DNA of 64,000 nt from Actinomycetes bacterium (GCA_021827705.1 JAKAUQ010000034.1:1-64000), one strand, 5' to 3'. Counted from the stretch's first letter, positions 1-8,573 are shown. Notes: a model not told the origin generated them from the letters alone. Translations and numbers: made by a program.

Positions 1-930
1 CTAGGGCAGCGCGCCGTCTTGCTCGAAGGCCGCCGCCAGGCGGCGCAGGAACGCGCGAACGGTGGCGCGCGCCAGGCGGGACAGGCCGGCCTCGTCCAGG
101 GCGTGGCCGGCGCGTCCCAGGGGCGGGCGGTACCGCCCGATCAGCGTGAGCTCGCAGCGCTCCGGGTCCAGTTCGGCCACCTGCAGCGTGCCCACGAGGC
201 GCGGGAAGAGCCCGGCGGGTCCGGTCGCCTCCCAGTGGAGGGGGATCGCCACCCCCTCCTCGGTGGTGACCGGCTCGCCCAGATGGACGGCCACGGTCTT
301 GGCCAGCCAGCCCCGCGATCCGGGGCCGACGCGCACGACCATCGACTCGGCGTCGTCGCGGGCGGCGTCGAGATGCGGAATCAGCCAGGCGCCGCCGGTG
401 AGGCGCCGGGCCACGGCGTCGGCGGACCGCTCGATGTGCACCGTGTCGCGCACGTCGATGGAATCGGGGCCGGCGTGGCGGTGACCGACCACGTGGTAGG
501 TGCCTGCGGTGATCATGCGGTCGCGCTCGACCAGCGTGGCCAGCGTGGTCGTGGCCAGCTCGGCGCGCAGGGCGGCGGTGGCCTGGGACCAGGTCTCGTG
601 GACCGGGCAGACGGTCTCCCACTGGCAGGGCTCGTCGCCCAGCACGCACGTGTCCGTCTCCAAGGAGCCCTCGCCGGCCTCGACGACCTCGAGGAGGGTG
701 ATCTCGCCGGGCGGACGCGTCAGGCGGTAGCCACCGTTGGCCCCGAAGTAGGACGTGGCGATCCCCGCCTGGACCAGGTTGCCCAGGATCTGGGACACGA
801 AGGTGCGCGGCACGCCCATCTCGACGGACACCTGGCGCAGCTTGGTGGGCTGGTCGGCGTCGAAGTGCGTGGCCAGGCAGATCGCCGAGCGCACCACATA
901 GTCGCCCCGCTTGGACAGCTTGACCTTCAC
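1..930 (-). CDS. Rrf2-family regulator fused to a C-terminal SRPBCC-like domain
   Basis: The first ~140 of 309 residues form a winged helix-turn-helix of the Rrf2 family (IscR/NsrR/RsrR type). Three cysteines at 95, 102 and 108 (C-x6-C-x5-C) match the iron-sulfur ligands of that family, so it probably senses iron-sulfur status, nitric oxide or redox state. Rrf2 proteins usually stop near 150 residues. Here a further ~160 residues follow, and their spacing of strands, Gly/Pro turns and a long C-terminal helix resembles an SRPBCC/polyketide-cyclase fold; that part is inference. The GTG start lies exactly 6 bases after a TAGTGT -10 element (937-942, minus strand), suggesting a leaderless mRNA. 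The stop codon is at the window edge, so the gene is complete. Confidence 0.75.
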   Translation of the reverse strand: MKVKLSKRGDYVVRSAICLATHFDADQPTKLRQVSVEMGVPRTFVSQILGNLVQAGIATSYFGANGGYRLTRPPGEITLLEVVEAGEGSLETDTCVLGDEPCQWETVCPVHETWSQATAALRAELATTTLATLVERDRMITAGTYHVVGHRHAGPDSIDVRDTVHIERSADAVARRLTGGAWLIPHLDAARDDAESMVVRVGPGSRGWLAKTVAVHLGEPVTTEEGVAIPLHWEATGPAGLFPRLVGTLQVAELDPERCELTLIGRYRPPLGRAGHALDEAGLSRLARATVRAFLRRLAAAFEQDGALP

Positions 931-962
931 GGCGCCACACTACCGGCGCCTTCCGGCGCTGA

Positions 963-1175
963 TCAGGCGATGTCGGCGCGGTGCGGCGGTCGCGCGGGCG
1001 CCGGGGTGAGCAGCGCGGTCAAGAACGCGTCAAGCTCCTCGGCACGCCGGCGGTCGTCGCGCGCGGCCCGCAGCGTGCGGGCACTAGCCAGCGCCGCACC
1101 CCCGGCCAGCACGATGAGGGCCACCAGCGAGGCCCCGATGGCACCCGCGACGATGACGCCGAGCAGTTCCGTCAT
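963..1175 (-). CDS. small single-span membrane protein
   Basis: This 70-residue protein of unknown function has one strongly hydrophobic segment near residues 5-33 (rich in Ala, Val, Ile, Gly) followed by a charged Arg/Asp/Glu stretch and a Pro-rich tail. The layout suggests a single N-terminal transmembrane helix with a cytoplasmic tail. It lies just upstream of the Rrf2-type gene on the same strand and diverges from ccr. A CACCAT sequence 6 bases before the ATG is a weak -10 candidate. It could be a spurious frame, but the membrane-like composition and placement support a real gene. Confidence 0.45.
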   Translation of the reverse strand: MTELLGVIVAGAIGASLVALIVLAGGAALASARTLRAARDDRRRAEELDAFLTALLTPAPARPPHRADIA

Positions 1176-1294
1176 GCATCCATGGTGACGTGCTCCCCCG
1201 TCGAGGGGAACCCAGGATCCACCTGCGCACCACGGAGAAATGGCCGAGGTGCCCGCGAGGATTCACGGGGCTGGGCGCCGCCCACGCGGCCCGC

Positions 1295-1300
1295 TAATCT
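1295..1300 (+). promoter_or_regulatory. -10 element of ccr (leaderless)
   Basis: TAATCT stands 6 bases before the ccr ATG, so transcription would begin at or beside the start codon. No convincing -35 is visible at 16-19 bases upstream, and no Shine-Dalgarno fits between. Confidence 0.5.
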
Positions 1301-1306
1301 CGACCA

Positions 1307-2650
1307 ATGGAACTCCTCGATGCGGTGCGCGGCGGCGCCGATGCGGCCACCTTGGCCGAGACGCCCCTGCCGACCACCACCCGCGCGGTGTACGTCGAGC
1401 GCCGCGACCAAGACATCTTCGCGGGACGGGCCACCCGCGACAAGGACCCCCGCGAGAGCCTGCACGTGGGCGAGGTGCCGCTGCCCGAGTACGCCCCCGA
1501 CGAGGTAGTCGTCGTCGTGATGGCCTCCTCGATCAACTTCAACACCGTGTGGACCAGCATCTTCGAGCCCGTGCCGACCTTCGGGTTCCTGGACCGCCTG
1601 GGCCGCGAGAGCCGCTGGGGCGCGCGCCACGCCCAGGACTTCCACGTCGTGGGCTCCGACGCGGCCGGCATCGTGGTGCGCGTGGGCTCGGCGGTGCGCA
1701 ACTGGAAGCCGGGCGACGAGGTCACCATCCAGTGCAACTACGTCGACGATCAGGACCCGTCGAGCCACGACGACTCGATGCTGGCGGGCAACCAGCGCAT
1801 CTGGGGCTTCGAGACCAATTTCGGGGGGCTGGCGGACATCACGATCGTCAAGGCCAACCAGCTGATGCCCAAGGCGGCCCACCTGACCTGGGAGGAGGCG
1901 GCGGTCAACGCACTGTGCAACTCGACGGCCTACCGGATGCTCGTCTCGCGCAACGGTGCCCCCGTCACCCAGGGCGACAAGGTCCTCATCTGGGGCGCGT
2001 CGGGCGGCATCGGGTCCTTCGCCGTCCAGCACGTCCTCAACTCGGGCGGCGTGCCCATCGGGGTCGTGTCCTCGCAGGCCAAGGCCAACACCCTGCGCGA
2101 GCTGGGATGCCGCCACGTCATCAACCGGGCCGAGCGCGACTACCGGTTCTGGAAGGACGAGCACACCCAGGACGAGTCCGAGTGGCGCCGCCTCGGCCGC
2201 GACATCCGCGACCTGGTGGGCGAGGATCCAGACATCGTCTTCGAGCACCCGGGGCGCTCGACCATGGGGGCCAGCGTCTTCGTGGCCCGGCGCGGCGGGA
2301 CGATCGTCACCTGCGCCGCCACGACGGGCTACATGGTCGAGTACGACAACCGGCACCTGTGGATGCGCCTCAAGACCATCCGCGGCTCGCACTTCTCGAA
2401 CTACCGCGAGGCCTGGGACGCCAACCAGGCCATCGTCGAGGGCCGGGTCGTGCCCCCGCTGTCGGCGGTCTTCCCCCTGGAGGGCACCGGTGAGGCGACC
2501 TACGAGATGCACCACAACCGCCACGAGGGCAAGATCGGCATCCTGTGCGCGGCCGAGCGCGAGGGGCTGGGCATCTCGGACCCGGCGCGCCGCGCCGCGG
2601 TGGGCGAGGACCGCCTCACCATCTTTCGCCGACACGACCGGGAGGGCTGA
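1307..2650 (+). CDS. ccr: crotonyl-CoA carboxylase/reductase
   Basis: This enzyme reductively carboxylates crotonyl-CoA to ethylmalonyl-CoA with NADPH and CO2, the key step of the ethylmalonyl-CoA pathway for acetyl-CoA assimilation, and a source of ethylmalonyl-CoA extender units. The 447 residues have the MDR (zinc-free alcohol dehydrogenase-like) layout: an N-terminal catalytic lobe, a Rossmann segment with GASGGIG near residues 229-236, and the family signature SINFNTVW. The CO2-binding residues known from characterised Ccr proteins (Asn, Phe-Glu, His) appear conserved in SINFN, GFETNFGG and the MHHNRHEGK segment. These separate it from plain enoyl reductases. Its TGA overlaps the ATG of the epimerase gene by one base, so the two are translationally coupled. 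Confidence 0.93.
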   Translation: MELLDAVRGGADAATLAETPLPTTTRAVYVERRDQDIFAGRATRDKDPRESLHVGEVPLPEYAPDEVVVVVMASSINFNTVWTSIFEPVPTFGFLDRLGRESRWGARHAQDFHVVGSDAAGIVVRVGSAVRNWKPGDEVTIQCNYVDDQDPSSHDDSMLAGNQRIWGFETNFGGLADITIVKANQLMPKAAHLTWEEAAVNALCNSTAYRMLVSRNGAPVTQGDKVLIWGASGGIGSFAVQHVLNSGGVPIGVVSSQAKANTLRELGCRHVINRAERDYRFWKDEHTQDESEWRRLGRDIRDLVGEDPDIVFEHPGRSTMGASVFVARRGGTIVTCAATTGYMVEYDNRHLWMRLKTIRGSHFSNYREAWDANQAIVEGRVVPPLSAVFPLEGTGEATYEMHHNRHEGKIGILCAAEREGLGISDPARRAAVGEDRLTIFRRHDREG

Positions 2651-3066
2651 TGGCGTCGCTGCTGGAGGAGATCGACCACGTGGCCATCGCCGTGCGCGAC
2701 CTGGACGCGGCGGTCGCGTGGTACGCGGAGACCTTCGGGGCTCACGTGGTGCACCGCGAGGTCGTCGAGAGCGACGGGGTGGCCGAGGCGCTGATCGCGG
2801 TCGCTGACAGCTACGTGCAGCTGCTCACGCCGACGCGCGCCGACTCGCCGGTGGGGCGCTTCCTGGAGGCGCGCGGCGAGGGCCTCCACCACGTCGGCTA
2901 CCGCGTCGCCGACTGCGCGGCGGCGCTGGCCGCGGTGCGGGCCCAGGGGGGTCGGGTCCTGGACGAGATGCCCCGCCCGGGGTCGCGGGGAACCCTCGTC
3001 GCCTTCATCCATCCCCGCGCCGCCTTTGGCACGCTGATCGAGCTGGTGGAAGAGGCTGCGCCCTGA
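2650..3066 (+). CDS. mce: methylmalonyl-CoA/ethylmalonyl-CoA epimerase
   Basis: This 138-residue vicinal-oxygen-chelate protein interconverts the 2R and 2S forms of methylmalonyl-CoA and, in the ethylmalonyl-CoA pathway, ethylmalonyl-CoA. Two betaalphabetabetabeta modules are visible. The metal ligands expected in the family are present: His in IDHVAIAV, Gln in YVQLLTP, His in GLHHVGY and Glu in LIELVEE. The ATG overlaps the ccr stop by one base (TGATG), which fixes the start although the frame stays open further upstream. Being cotranscribed with ccr and next to the carboxylase fits a role supplying the right isomer to the mutase encoded on the opposite strand. Confidence 0.92.
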   Translation: MASLLEEIDHVAIAVRDLDAAVAWYAETFGAHVVHREVVESDGVAEALIAVADSYVQLLTPTRADSPVGRFLEARGEGLHHVGYRVADCAAALAAVRAQGGRVLDEMPRPGSRGTLVAFIHPRAAFGTLIELVEEAAP

Positions 3067-3092
3067 CATCGACGGGGTGGTGCCCGGGTGGG

Positions 3093-3098
3093 TAGCCT
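3093..3098 (+). promoter_or_regulatory. -10 element of pccB (leaderless)
   Basis: TAGCCT ends 8 bases before the ATG of the carboxylase gene. There is no Shine-Dalgarno in the gap, which fits a leaderless or near-leaderless transcript. Confidence 0.45.
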
Positions 3099-3106
3099 GA
3101 CCGGCT

Positions 3107-4663
3107 ATGGAACACACGATGGCTGACCGCCTGGCCGATCTGGAGGAGCGCCGGCGCGAGGCCCGTGCCGCGGGCGGGGCTGCCGCCATCGAGCGCCACC
3201 ACGCCAAGGGCAAGATGACCGCGCGCGAGCGCATCGAGTACCTGCTCGACGAGGGGACCTTCACCGAGCTGGACATGCTGAGCCGGCACGGGGCCTCGGG
3301 GATGGGCCTGGAGGACAGCCGCCCCTACACCGATGGGGTGATCACCGGGTTCGGCCTGATCGATGGGCGGCGGGTGTGCGTGTTCTCCCAGGACTTCACC
3401 GTGTTCGGGGGGGCCCTCGGGGAGACCCACGGCGCCAAGATCCACAAGATCATGGACCTGGCGCTGGCGACCGGGGTGCCCGTGATCGGCCTGAACGATG
3501 GGGCGGGCGCCCGTATCCAGGAGGGCGTGGCCGCGCTGAACGCCTACGGCGGGATCTTCCGGCGCAACGCGGCGGCCTCGGGGGTCGTGCCCCAGGTCTC
3601 GGTGATCCTGGGCCCGTGCGCGGGCGGGGCGGTCTACTCGCCGGCCCTGACCGACTTCGTCGTCATGGTCAAGGACACCAGCCACATGTTCATCACCGGT
3701 CCCGACGTCGTGCGCACGGTGACCGGCGAGGTGGTCACCCTCGAGGAGCTCGGCGGCGCCCAGACCCACGCGACCAAGTCGGGCGTGGCCAACTTCGTGC
3801 TGGCCGACGAGCGCAGCGCCCTCGACGAGGTCCGCTACCTGCTGTCGTTCCTGCCCTCCAACAATCTGGAGGAGGCCCCGCTGGTGGCCACCGACGACCC
3901 GGCCGACCGGGTGTGCGAGGACCTGCGCTCGCTGCTGCCGACGTCGGCCAACCAGCCCTACGACATGAAGAAGGTCATCACCAGCATCGTCGACGACGGC
4001 GACTACCTCGAGGTCCACGCCGGATGGGCCCAGCAGATCACCTGCGGCTTCGCGCGCGTGGGGGGACACAGCGTGGGGATCGTCGGCAACCAGCCCGCGG
4101 TCCTGGCCGGCGTCCTCGACATCGACTCGAGCGAGAAGGCGGCGCGCTTCGTGCGCACCTGCGACGCCTTCAACGTGCCCATCATCTCGCTGGTCGACGT
4201 GCCCGGATTCATGCCCGGGACCGACCAGGAGTACGGCGGGATCATCCGCCACGGCGCGAAGCTGCTCTACGCCTTCTGCGAGGCGACCGTGCCGCGCATC
4301 GGGATCATCACGCGCAAGGCCTACGGCGGCGCCTACGTGGTCATGAACTCCAAGTCCATCGGCGCCGACCTGGTCTTCGCCTGGCCGAGCGCCGAGCTGG
4401 CCGTGATGGGCTCCTCGGGTGCCGTCGAGATCGTCTACCGGCGCGACCTGGCCGAGGCCGACGACCCGGCCCGCCGGCGCGCCGAGCTGGTCGACGAGTA
4501 CGAGGAGCGCTACGCCACGCCCTACATCGCAGCCGAGCGGGGCTTCGTCGACGACGTCATCGACCCGGCCGACACCCGTCGCGTGCTGGTGCGCTCCCTC
4601 GAGCTCCTGCGGGCCAAGCGTGAGGACCTGCCCAAGCGCAAGCACGGGAACGTCCCCTTGTGA
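3107..4663 (+). CDS. pccB: acyl-CoA (propionyl-CoA) carboxylase beta subunit, carboxyltransferase
   Basis: The beta subunit transfers carboxylate from biotin to propionyl-CoA (giving methylmalonyl-CoA) or to other short acyl-CoAs. Two crotonase-like halves are seen in 518 residues, with the oxyanion-hole glycines in [11 protein letters not shown] and in [11 protein letters not shown]. The biotin-carrying alpha subunit is not in the window. The residue that steers substrate choice in Streptomyces PccB (Asp in GGAYDVM) is Val411 here, closer to the hydrophobic residue of acetyl/propionyl enzymes, so specificity is uncertain. Met5 (3119) is an alternative start, but the -10 element favours the first ATG. 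Its stop overlaps the next GTG (GTGA). Confidence 0.88.
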   Translation: MEHTMADRLADLEERRREARAAGGAAAIERHHAKGKMTARERIEYLLDEGTFTELDMLSRHGASGMGLEDSRPYTDGVITGFGLIDGRRVCVFSQDFTVFGGALGETHGAKIHKIMDLALATGVPVIGLNDGAGARIQEGVAALNAYGGIFRRNAAASGVVPQVSVILGPCAGGAVYSPALTDFVVMVKDTSHMFITGPDVVRTVTGEVVTLEELGGAQTHATKSGVANFVLADERSALDEVRYLLSFLPSNNLEEAPLVATDDPADRVCEDLRSLLPTSANQPYDMKKVITSIVDDGDYLEVHAGWAQQITCGFARVGGHSVGIVGNQPAVLAGVLDIDSSEKAARFVRTCDAFNVPIISLVDVPGFMPGTDQEYGGIIRHGAKLLYAFCEATVPRIGIITRKAYGGAYVVMNSKSIGADLVFAWPSAELAVMGSSGAVEIVYRRDLAEADDPARRRAELVDEYEERYATPYIAAERGFVDDVIDPADTRRVLVRSLELLRAKREDLPKRKHGNVPL

Positions 4664-4854
4664 GCGGGCTACGGCCCCGGCCGGGCCCCCGAGCCGCCGA
4701 CGTGGCCCTGGTGGCCGCGGCCGTGGCGCTGGCCGCGGCCCCCACGCCGCCCGTGCCGGCCGTGCCGGCCGATCCCACACCGGCCTGGCGCTTCTCGGGG
4801 CGCTGGTTCCGCGCCGGCCGCTACGACCTGCGCCGGCCGGTGCGGCGCGCCTAG
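4660..4854 (+). CDS. acyl-CoA carboxylase epsilon-like small protein
   Basis: This 64-residue peptide overlaps the carboxylase beta gene by GTGA, so it is translationally coupled. Actinobacterial acyl-CoA carboxylases have a small epsilon subunit encoded just downstream of beta: an Ala-rich helix, then a Pro-rich linker, then a Trp/Arg-containing tail. The same order is visible here (Ala/Val helix near 13-28, Pro-rich 29-40, Trp/Arg tail). The identification rests on position, size and layout rather than on a strong motif. Its TAG overlaps the TAG of the convergent mutase gene in a CTAG palindrome. Confidence 0.6.
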   Translation: MSGLRPRPGPRAADVALVAAAVALAAAPTPPVPAVPADPTPAWRFSGRWFRAGRYDLRRPVRRA

Positions 4855-6821
4855 CGCTGCGGGGCCCGCTCGACCAGCGAGATCAGGTCGGCGATGATGG
4901 CCGCGATCTCGTAGTCCTTGGGGGTGTAGACGGCGGCGACGCCCAGTGCGCGCAGGCGGGCGGCGTCGGCGGCGGGCACGATCCCACCCACCACCACCGG
5001 GACCTCGACGCCCTGGGCGCGCAGGTCGGCCAGGACGCGGGGCACCAGCGTGAGGTGGGAGCCCGACAGCAGCGACAGGCCCACCAGGTCGACGTCCTCG
5101 TCGCGGGCGGCGGCGGCGATCTCGGCCGGCGTCAGGCGGATGCCCTGGTAGACGACCTCGAAGCCCGCGTCGCGGGCCGCCACGGCGATCTGCTCGGCGC
5201 CGTTGGAGTGCCCGTCCAGGCCGGGCTTGGCGACCAGCAGGCGGGGCGGCGCGCCGCGCGCGGTGGTGAGGGCCCCCACCCGGGCGTGCAGCTCGGCGAA
5301 GGCCGGTCCCCGGCCGCCGATCCCCCCGCGCACGCCGGTGGGGGCGCGGTACTCGCCGAAGACCTCGCGCAGCGTGTCGGCCCACTCGCCGGTCGTCCCG
5401 CCCGCGCGAGCCAGGGCCAGCGTCGGCTCCATGATGTTGTCGGCGGCCTCGGTGCTAGCGGCCACCCGGGCCAGCTCGGCGCGCGCGGCGGCCACAGCGG
5501 CCTCGTCGCGCTGGGCACGCCACGCGCGCACGTCGGCCACGAGCCGCTCCTCGACGGCGGGGTCGACAGTCAGGATCGCCGACTCCCCGTCGGCCGTCAG
5601 GGGCGACGCGGCGGTCTCGATGAAGCGGTTGACGCCCACGACGACCTGCTCGCCGCGCTCGATCCGGGCGACCCGGGCTGACTGGCTGGCCACGAGGCGG
5701 GCCTTCAGCTCGTCGATGGCGGCGAAGGCGCCGCCGAGGGCCAGCACGTCGTCCAGCTCGGCACGCGCCGCGCTGATCAGCTCGTGGGTCTTGGCCTCCA
5801 TGACGATGGAGCCGGCAAAGAGGTCGGGGTAGTCGAGCAGGTCGCTCTCGTAGGCCAGCACCTGCTGGATCCGCAGGCTCCACTGCTGGTCCCACGGGCG
5901 CGGCAGGCCGAGGGCCTCGTTCCAGGCGGGCAGCTGGATGGCGCGCGCCCGGGCGTCGGCCGACAGGGTGACCCCGAGCAGCTCGAGCACGATGCGGGCC
6001 ACGTTGTTCTCGGGCTGTTGCTCGGTCAGGCCCAGCGAGTTGACCTGGACGCCGTAGCGGAAGCGTCGCAGGGCCGGGTCCTCCACGCCGTAGCGGGTGC
6101 GGCAGATCTCGTCCCACAGCGTCGTGAAGGCCCGGACCTTGGCCACCTCCTCGACGAAGCGCACGCCGGCGTTGACGAAGAAGGAGATGCGGCCCACCAC
6201 GCGCGGCATCGCGGCCGGGAGCACCTTGCCCGAGGCGGCCACCGCGTCGAGCACGTCGATGGCCGTGGCCAGCGCGTAGGCGATCTCCTGGACCGGGGTG
6301 GCCCCGGCTTCCTGGAGGTGGTAGCTGCACACGTTGATCGGGTTCCACGCGGGCACCCGGTCGATGCCGTAGGCGATCATGTCGACGATGAGGCGACGGG
6401 ACGGGTCCGGGGGGAAGATGAAGGTCCCCCGGCTCAGGTACTCCTTGACGATGTCGTTCTGCGTGGTCCCGGCCAGCGCGGCCGGGTCGACGCCCTGCTC
6501 CTCGGCCAGGACCAGGTAGAGGGCCCAGAGCCACGCCGCCGTGGCGTTGATCGTCATCGAGGTGTTCATCTGGTCGAGGGGGATCCCGGCGAACAGCTCG
6601 CGCAGGTGGCCCAGGTGCGCCACGGGCACCCCGACCTTGCCGACCTCACCGCGCGCGCTGGGGTGGTCCGGGTCGTAGCCAGTCTGGGTGGGCAGGTCGA
6701 AGGCGATCGAGAGCCCCGTCTGGCCCTTGGCCAGGTTGGCGCGGTAGAGGGCGTTGGAGTCCACCGCCGTCGAGTGGCCCGAGTAGGTGCGCATCACCCA
6801 GGGTCGGCGGGCCTCGCTCAT
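4851..6821 (-). CDS. ecm: ethylmalonyl-CoA mutase (B12-dependent)
   Basis: This enzyme rearranges ethylmalonyl-CoA to methylsuccinyl-CoA using adenosylcobalamin. The 656 residues comprise an N-terminal TIM barrel (about 1-510) and a C-terminal cobalamin-binding Rossmann domain (about 520-650) with the His ligand in DGHSNG, then SGSHL and VVGGIVP. The sequence RTYSGHSTA near the N-terminus and EYLSRGTFIFPP match the ethylmalonyl-CoA mutase clade rather than methylmalonyl-CoA mutase, which has a different segment there. One chain carries both domains. Its ATG overlaps the stop of the dehydrogenase gene upstream (ATGA), so the two form a coupled pair facing the ccr-pccB genes. Confidence 0.92.
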   Translation of the reverse strand: MSEARRPWVMRTYSGHSTAVDSNALYRANLAKGQTGLSIAFDLPTQTGYDPDHPSARGEVGKVGVPVAHLGHLRELFAGIPLDQMNTSMTINATAAWLWALYLVLAEEQGVDPAALAGTTQNDIVKEYLSRGTFIFPPDPSRRLIVDMIAYGIDRVPAWNPINVCSYHLQEAGATPVQEIAYALATAIDVLDAVAASGKVLPAAMPRVVGRISFFVNAGVRFVEEVAKVRAFTTLWDEICRTRYGVEDPALRRFRYGVQVNSLGLTEQQPENNVARIVLELLGVTLSADARARAIQLPAWNEALGLPRPWDQQWSLRIQQVLAYESDLLDYPDLFAGSIVMEAKTHELISAARAELDDVLALGGAFAAIDELKARLVASQSARVARIERGEQVVVGVNRFIETAASPLTADGESAILTVDPAVEERLVADVRAWRAQRDEAAVAAARAELARVAASTEAADNIMEPTLALARAGGTTGEWADTLREVFGEYRAPTGVRGGIGGRGPAFAELHARVGALTTARGAPPRLLVAKPGLDGHSNGAEQIAVAARDAGFEVVYQGIRLTPAEIAAAARDEDVDLVGLSLLSGSHLTLVPRVLADLRAQGVEVPVVVGGIVPAADAARLRALGVAAVYTPKDYEIAAIIADLISLVERAPQR

Positions 6822-7672
6822 CGCGCGTAGTGGTAGAAGCCCTGGCCGCTCTTGCGGCCCAGGAGCCCCGCGGCGACCATGCGGCGCAGGCGCGGGACCG
6901 GCGCGTAGTTCGGGTCGGCGAACTCCGCGTAGAGCGTCTCGAGGATGGCCAGCGACGTGTCCAGCCCCACGAGATCCAGCAGCGCGAAGGGCCCCATGGG
7001 GAAGCCGCAGCCGCCGCGCATGGCGGTGTCGATCCCCTCCAGGGAGGCCACGCCCTGGTCGAGGAGGCGCACGGCGTTGTTGAGGTAGGGGAACAGCAGC
7101 GCGTTGACCACGAAGCCCGCCTGGTCCTTGACGACGACGGGCTCCTTGCCGCAGGCCACGACGAAGTTGGTCACGGCCAAGATCGTCTCGTCCGCCGACG
7201 TCAGGGGCCGCACCACCTCGACCAGCGCCATGGCCGGGGCGGGATTGAAGAAGTGGATGCCGCAGACCAGCTCGGGCCGGCTGGTCTGGACGGCCAGGTC
7301 GATCACCGACAGGGTCGAGGTGTTGGTCGCCAAAATGGCTCCGGGGCGGGTCACCTCGTCGAGCTCGGCGAAGAGAACCCGCTTGACGTCGAGGTCCTCG
7401 ACGACCGACTCGATCACCAGGTCGCAGCCGGCCAGGTCCTCGATCTCGGTGGTGACCCGGATCCGGCTTCGGAGGGCGGCGGCCTCGTCGGCTTCCCTCG
7501 TGCCGCGAGCGACCTGGCGGGCCAAAGAGCGGTCCACCACGGTGAGCAGTGCCTCGCCGGCCTCGGCACGGCGTCCCCGCACGATCGCCTCGGCACCGCC
7601 GGCGGCCACGACCTCCGCGATGCCCGCGGCCATGATGCCCGACCCGACGACCCCCACCGTTCGGAAGTTCAT
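6818..7672 (-). CDS. 3-hydroxyacyl-CoA (3-hydroxybutyryl-CoA) dehydrogenase
   Basis: This 284-residue NAD(P)-dependent dehydrogenase interconverts acetoacetyl-CoA and 3-hydroxybutyryl-CoA, the step that feeds crotonyl-CoA to Ccr. It has an N-terminal Rossmann motif (GVVGSGIMAAGIAE), the family signature around GIHFFNPAPAM containing the catalytic His, NTSTLSV, and a C-terminal helical domain ending GRKSGQGFYHY. The start ATG at 7672 sits 6 bases after a TACTAT -10 element (7679-7684, minus strand), which rules out the longer upstream reading. Translationally coupled to ecm by a 4-base overlap. Confidence 0.9.
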   Translation of the reverse strand: MNFRTVGVVGSGIMAAGIAEVVAAGGAEAIVRGRRAEAGEALLTVVDRSLARQVARGTREADEAAALRSRIRVTTEIEDLAGCDLVIESVVEDLDVKRVLFAELDEVTRPGAILATNTSTLSVIDLAVQTSRPELVCGIHFFNPAPAMALVEVVRPLTSADETILAVTNFVVACGKEPVVVKDQAGFVVNALLFPYLNNAVRLLDQGVASLEGIDTAMRGGCGFPMGPFALLDLVGLDTSLAILETLYAEFADPNYAPVPRLRRMVAAGLLGRKSGQGFYHYAR

Positions 7673-7678
7673 TGCTGG

Positions 7679-7684
7679 ATAGTA
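7679..7684 (-). promoter_or_regulatory. -10 element of the hydroxyacyl-CoA dehydrogenase/ecm operon
   Basis: TACTAT on the minus strand lies exactly 6 bases before the ATG, with no Shine-Dalgarno between. A leaderless mRNA is the simplest reading. Confidence 0.5.
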
Positions 7685-7830
7685 CTGCCCACGTCCCGGA
7701 GGCGGGAGCGGGGACGGGTCGCTACCGGGGCCGCTGGCGCCTCGGGGACCCAGCGCCCTCGTGCATGGACCTGGGCCTGGCCGACGCCGACCCCCGTGCA
7801 CCACGACCGTGAGAGCACTCGACATCGCGC

Positions 7831-8003
7831 GAGCACCAGATCCTTCGCCTCATCGCCCGCGGCTTCAGCTACCGCGACGGGGGCGTCGAACTCGGGGGGC
7901 CGTCAAGACGGTCGAGAGCCACGGGTCGTCGGTGCCGCGCAGGTTGCAGCTGTCGAGGCGCCACGAGCTCCCGCACTGGGCTCACGAGCGGCGCCCGCTG
8001 TAG
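7831..8003 (+). pseudogene. degraded LuxR-type helix-turn-helix remnant
   Basis: This lies in the 343-base gap between the dehydrogenase and cyclophilin genes. The first half, read from 7831 (Arg-Glu-His-Gln then ILRLIARGFSYRD), and the second half, from 7902 (VKTVESHGSSVPRRLQL to a TAG at 8001-8003), together give a recognisable C-terminal LuxR/NarL DNA-binding domain. The two halves are in different frames, the junction falling near the G-run at 7894-7899. Several conserved positions are also changed, and no receiver or other N-terminal domain is present upstream. It is a decayed gene end rather than an active regulator. The rest of the gap (7673-7820) shows only the dehydrogenase promoter. 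Confidence 0.7.
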
Positions 8004-8015
8004 CGCGCTGGGGAG

Positions 8016-8573
8016 CTAGTCCTCGAGTTCGCGCACGGTGACCGACTCGATCCTCACTACCTCGCGCGGCGTGCCCGAGCGGCTGCCCAGGGCGTCGATC
8101 GTGGCCACCACGTCCAGACCGGCCACCACCTGGCCGAACAGGGAGTACAGGGGCGGCAGGCGCACCCCGTCCGGACCCGAGATGACGAAGAACTGCGAGC
8201 CGTTGGTGTTGGGCCCGGCGTTGGCCATGGCCAGCGAGCCCAGCTCGTAGCGGCCCGCGGCGGGCAGCTCGTCGGCGAAGCGGTAACCGGGACCGCCGGT
8301 CCCGGTGCCGGTCGGGTCGCCGCCTTGGAGCACGAAGCCCGGGATGATCCGGTGGAAGATGATGCCGTCGTAGTAGTGGAACCGCGCCAGGTACACGAAG
8401 CTGTTGACGGTCACCGGGGCGATCGCGGGGATCAAGGCCAGCTCCAGGGTTCCGTGCGTGGTGACCATGGTCGCCTGGTAGCGCCGTGCCGGGTCGATGA
8501 CCATGGGTGGCGCCTCGTCGAAGCGGATGCGGCGCTCGCTCGAGCCGTCGGGGTTGGGGATGGGCTGGGTCAT
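8016..8573 (-). CDS. cytoplasmic cyclophilin-type peptidyl-prolyl isomerase
   Basis: This 185-residue cyclophilin catalyses cis-trans isomerisation of prolyl bonds. The core motifs are FHRIIPGFVLQGGDPTGTG, the Asn-rich substrate loop (MANAGPNTNGSQFF) and SLFGQVVAG. No signal peptide or membrane helix is present, so it is probably cytoplasmic. Its ATG overlaps the stop of the preceding membrane-anchored cyclophilin by 4 bases, making a coupled tandem pair. The two share the same core motifs and probably arose by duplication. Confidence 0.93.
   Translation of the reverse strand: MTQPIPNPDGSSERRIRFDEAPPMVIDPARRYQATMVTTHGTLELALIPAIAPVTVNSFVYLARFHYYDGIIFHRIIPGFVLQGGDPTGTGTGGPGYRFADELPAAGRYELGSLAMANAGPNTNGSQFFVISGPDGVRLPPLYSLFGQVVAGLDVVATIDALGSRSGTPREVVRIESVTVRELED

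Noticed and set aside
7761-8003. 80-residue intact gene ending in a LuxR-like segment
   Set aside because: Only its second half resembles LuxR; the first half of that domain is in another frame, so it is a pseudogene.
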